From: Mycobacterium lacus
GTDB lineage: Bacteria; Actinomycetota; Actinomycetes; Mycobacteriales; Mycobacteriaceae
Direction: 5' to 3'
Assembly: GCF_010731535.1 (NCBI RefSeq)
Contig: NZ_AP022581.1
Coordinates: 2,303,952-2,367,951, forward strand
DNA: 64,000 nt
Shown: piece after piece, positions 62,819 through 64,000 of the stretch
How the letters are laid out: each line of letters opens with the position of its first letter
Position numbering within the stretch: position 1 is the stretch's first letter
The notes under the pieces: model-generated
Told to the model about the DNA's origin: nothing
Database searches by the model: none
What the model saw: the letters and a program-made list of their open reading frames with translations, nothing else
Made by a program: the position numbers and the translations under genes

Positions 62819-64000
62819 ATGGCCTTCTCAGTCCAGATGCCGGCACTCGGTGAAAGCGTTACCGAGGGGACGGTCACCCGCTGGCTCAAGCAAGAAGGCG
62901 ACACGGTCGAGCTCGACGAGCCCATCGTCGAGGTGTCGACCGACAAAGTCGACACCGAAATCCCGGCGCCCGCCGCGGGTGTGCTGACCAAGATCATCGC
63001 CCAGGAGGACGACACCGTCGAGGTCGGCGGCGAGCTGGCCATCATCGGGACACCCTCGGAAGGCGGCGGGGAGGCGGCGCCGACCGCCCCGGCGGCGCCC
63101 GCACCCGAACCCGGCCCCCAGGCCGAACCCGCGCCCCGGCCCGAACCCCAACCCGAACCGGCAGCGGCGCCGGCCCCGGCGGCGTCAGGCGCCCCTTTCG
63201 GTGGCGACGCGACGCCGGTGCTGATGCCCGAACTCGGCGAGTCGGTGGCCGAGGGCACCGTGACCCGCTGGCTCAAGAGGATCGGGGATTCGGTTCAGGT
63301 TGACGAGCCGCTGGTGGAGGTGTCCACCGACAAGGTGGACACCGAGATTCCATCGCCGGTGGCCGGTGTCCTGGTCAGCATTACGGCCGACGAGGACGCC
63401 ATCGTCCCGGTGGGCGGCGAGTTGGCGCGGATCGGCGTCACCGCCGCGGCCGCCGCGGCCGCCAAACCAGAACCCAAGCCCGAGCCCGGGCCGGAACCCA
63501 AGCCGGAGCCAGCCGCCAAGCCCGAGCCCGTGCCGAGGGCCGAACCGGCGCCCGCGCCGGGGGCGGAACCGGCACAGCCACCGGCGCCGGCGGCGGTCCA
63601 ACCCGAAACCGCCGTCGTAGGCGCGCCCTACGTGACCCCGCTGGTGCGAAAGCTGGCCAGCGAAAACAACATCGACCTCACCCAGGTGACGGGCACCGGC
63701 GTGGGCGGTCGCATCCGCAAGCAGGACGTGCTGGCCGCCGCGCAGAAAAGGGAGGCCGCGAAGGCGGCCCCCGCCCTCGCGGCCCAAGCACCCGCCGCCG
63801 CGCCGGCTCCGAAGGCCCCCCCGGCGCCCGCTCCGGCACCAGCACTGGCACACCTGCGAGGTACCACGCAGAAGGCCAGCCGGATTCGCCAGATCACCGC
63901 CAACAAGACCCGCGAATCGCTTCAGGCCACGGCGCAACTCACCCAGACCCACGAGGTCGACATGACCAAGATCGTGGGGTTGCGGGCCAGGGCCAAGGCC
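62819..64000 (+). CDS. dlaT: Dihydrolipoamide acyltransferase DlaT (E2), 5' part
   Basis: 394 residues are visible from the ATG at 62819; the catalytic acyltransferase domain continues beyond the window. Two lipoyl domains are present, each with the lipoylated Lys in [12 protein letters not shown] (Lys43 and its copy about 125 residues later). Long Ala/Pro-rich linkers follow each lipoyl domain. The peripheral subunit-binding domain reads [17 protein letters not shown]... through [14 protein letters not shown]. The start of the catalytic domain is visible near the end. In mycobacteria DlaT is the E2 of pyruvate dehydrogenase and a component of the peroxynitrite reductase system with Lpd, AhpD and AhpC. 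Confidence 0.95.
   Translation, partial: MAFSVQMPALGESVTEGTVTRWLKQEGDTVELDEPIVEVSTDKVDTEIPAPAAGVLTKIIAQEDDTVEVGGELAIIGTPSEGGGEAAPTAPAAPAPEPGPQAEPAPRPEPQPEPAAAPAPAASGAPFGGDATPVLMPELGESVAEGTVTRWLKRIGDSVQVDEPLVEVSTDKVDTEIPSPVAGVLVSITADEDAIVPVGGELARIGVTAAAAAAAKPEPKPEPGPEPKPEPAAKPEPVPRAEPAPAPGAEPAQPPAPAAVQPETAVVGAPYVTPLVRKLASENNIDLTQVTGTGVGGRIRKQDVLAAAQKREAAKAAPALAAQAPAAAPAPKAPPAPAPAPALAHLRGTTQKASRIRQITANKTRESLQATAQLTQTHEVDMTKIVGLRARAKA

Overview
This is a high-GC chromosomal window from a Mycobacterium. Gene order runs almost one to one with the M. tuberculosis Rv2163c (pbpB) to Rv2215 (dlaT) interval, and the proteins match that species from memory. Several points argue for a slow-growing, non-tuberculosis-complex species. 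There is no PE_PGRS38, IS6110 or Rv2209 homologue at the expected places. cobU sits beside cobT and cobS. An IS1081-like fragment and two giant cyclase/NB-ARC/LuxR regulators lie upstream of pbpB. Gene symbols are transferred by homology to M. tuberculosis recalled from memory; no search was run.

Layout. 1-8.6 kb is accessory: two tandem paralogous regulators (the first cut by the window edge), a 3'-truncated IS256-family element between them, and a graveyard of relics (tnpB-like tail, PPE-MPTR-like piece, frameshifted ORF). 8.6-13.6 kb is the start of the division/cell wall cluster, read leftward: mraZ, rsmH, an FtsL-like protein, pbpB, with a visible MraZ-type operator. 13.9-20.4 kb holds a DUF3040 protein, a GNAT enzyme, lppM, a MetF-like enzyme, idsA2, mptA and an IS5-like relic. 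20.4-26.9 kb holds Rv2175c/pknL, aroG, an RNase, a broken Rv2180c and the Rv2181 mannosyltransferase, ending in a 6 x 56 bp array. 26.9-39 kb holds lipid and envelope genes (acyltransferase, ArsA-like ATPase, TB16.3, fadD15, pimB, ripC), a small Cys4 protein, an exonuclease/GIY-YIG fusion and trpD. 39-47 kb encodes most of the bcc-aa3 respiratory supercomplex (ctaE-qcrC-qcrA-qcrB and, opposite, ctaC-ctaF) with mmpS3. 47-64 kb holds asnB, adenosine kinase, an A-type Fe-S carrier, a glycerate kinase, cobU-cobT-cobS, ilvE, gcvT, an adenylate cyclase, pepB, ephD and the start of dlaT.

Themes. Lipomannan/lipoarabinomannan assembly is spread over mptA, Rv2181 and pimB. Respiration is concentrated at 39-47 kb and depends on Fe-S supply (Rieske protein; ErpA-like carrier nearby). 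dlaT, gcvT, ilvE, aroG, trpD and asnB serve central and amino-acid metabolism. Many gene pairs overlap by ATGA, GTGA or TGATG, indicating translational coupling. Several start codons were moved inward from the longest frame to agree with ribosome binding sites and family lengths.

The most interesting non-genic structure is a set of small repeats. A family of roughly 45 bp MIRU-like hairpin elements includes one inserted in frame in pknL. A family of large inverted repeats with a shared outer arm sits at gene ends. A 56 bp tandem array fills exactly the space between two convergent stop codons.
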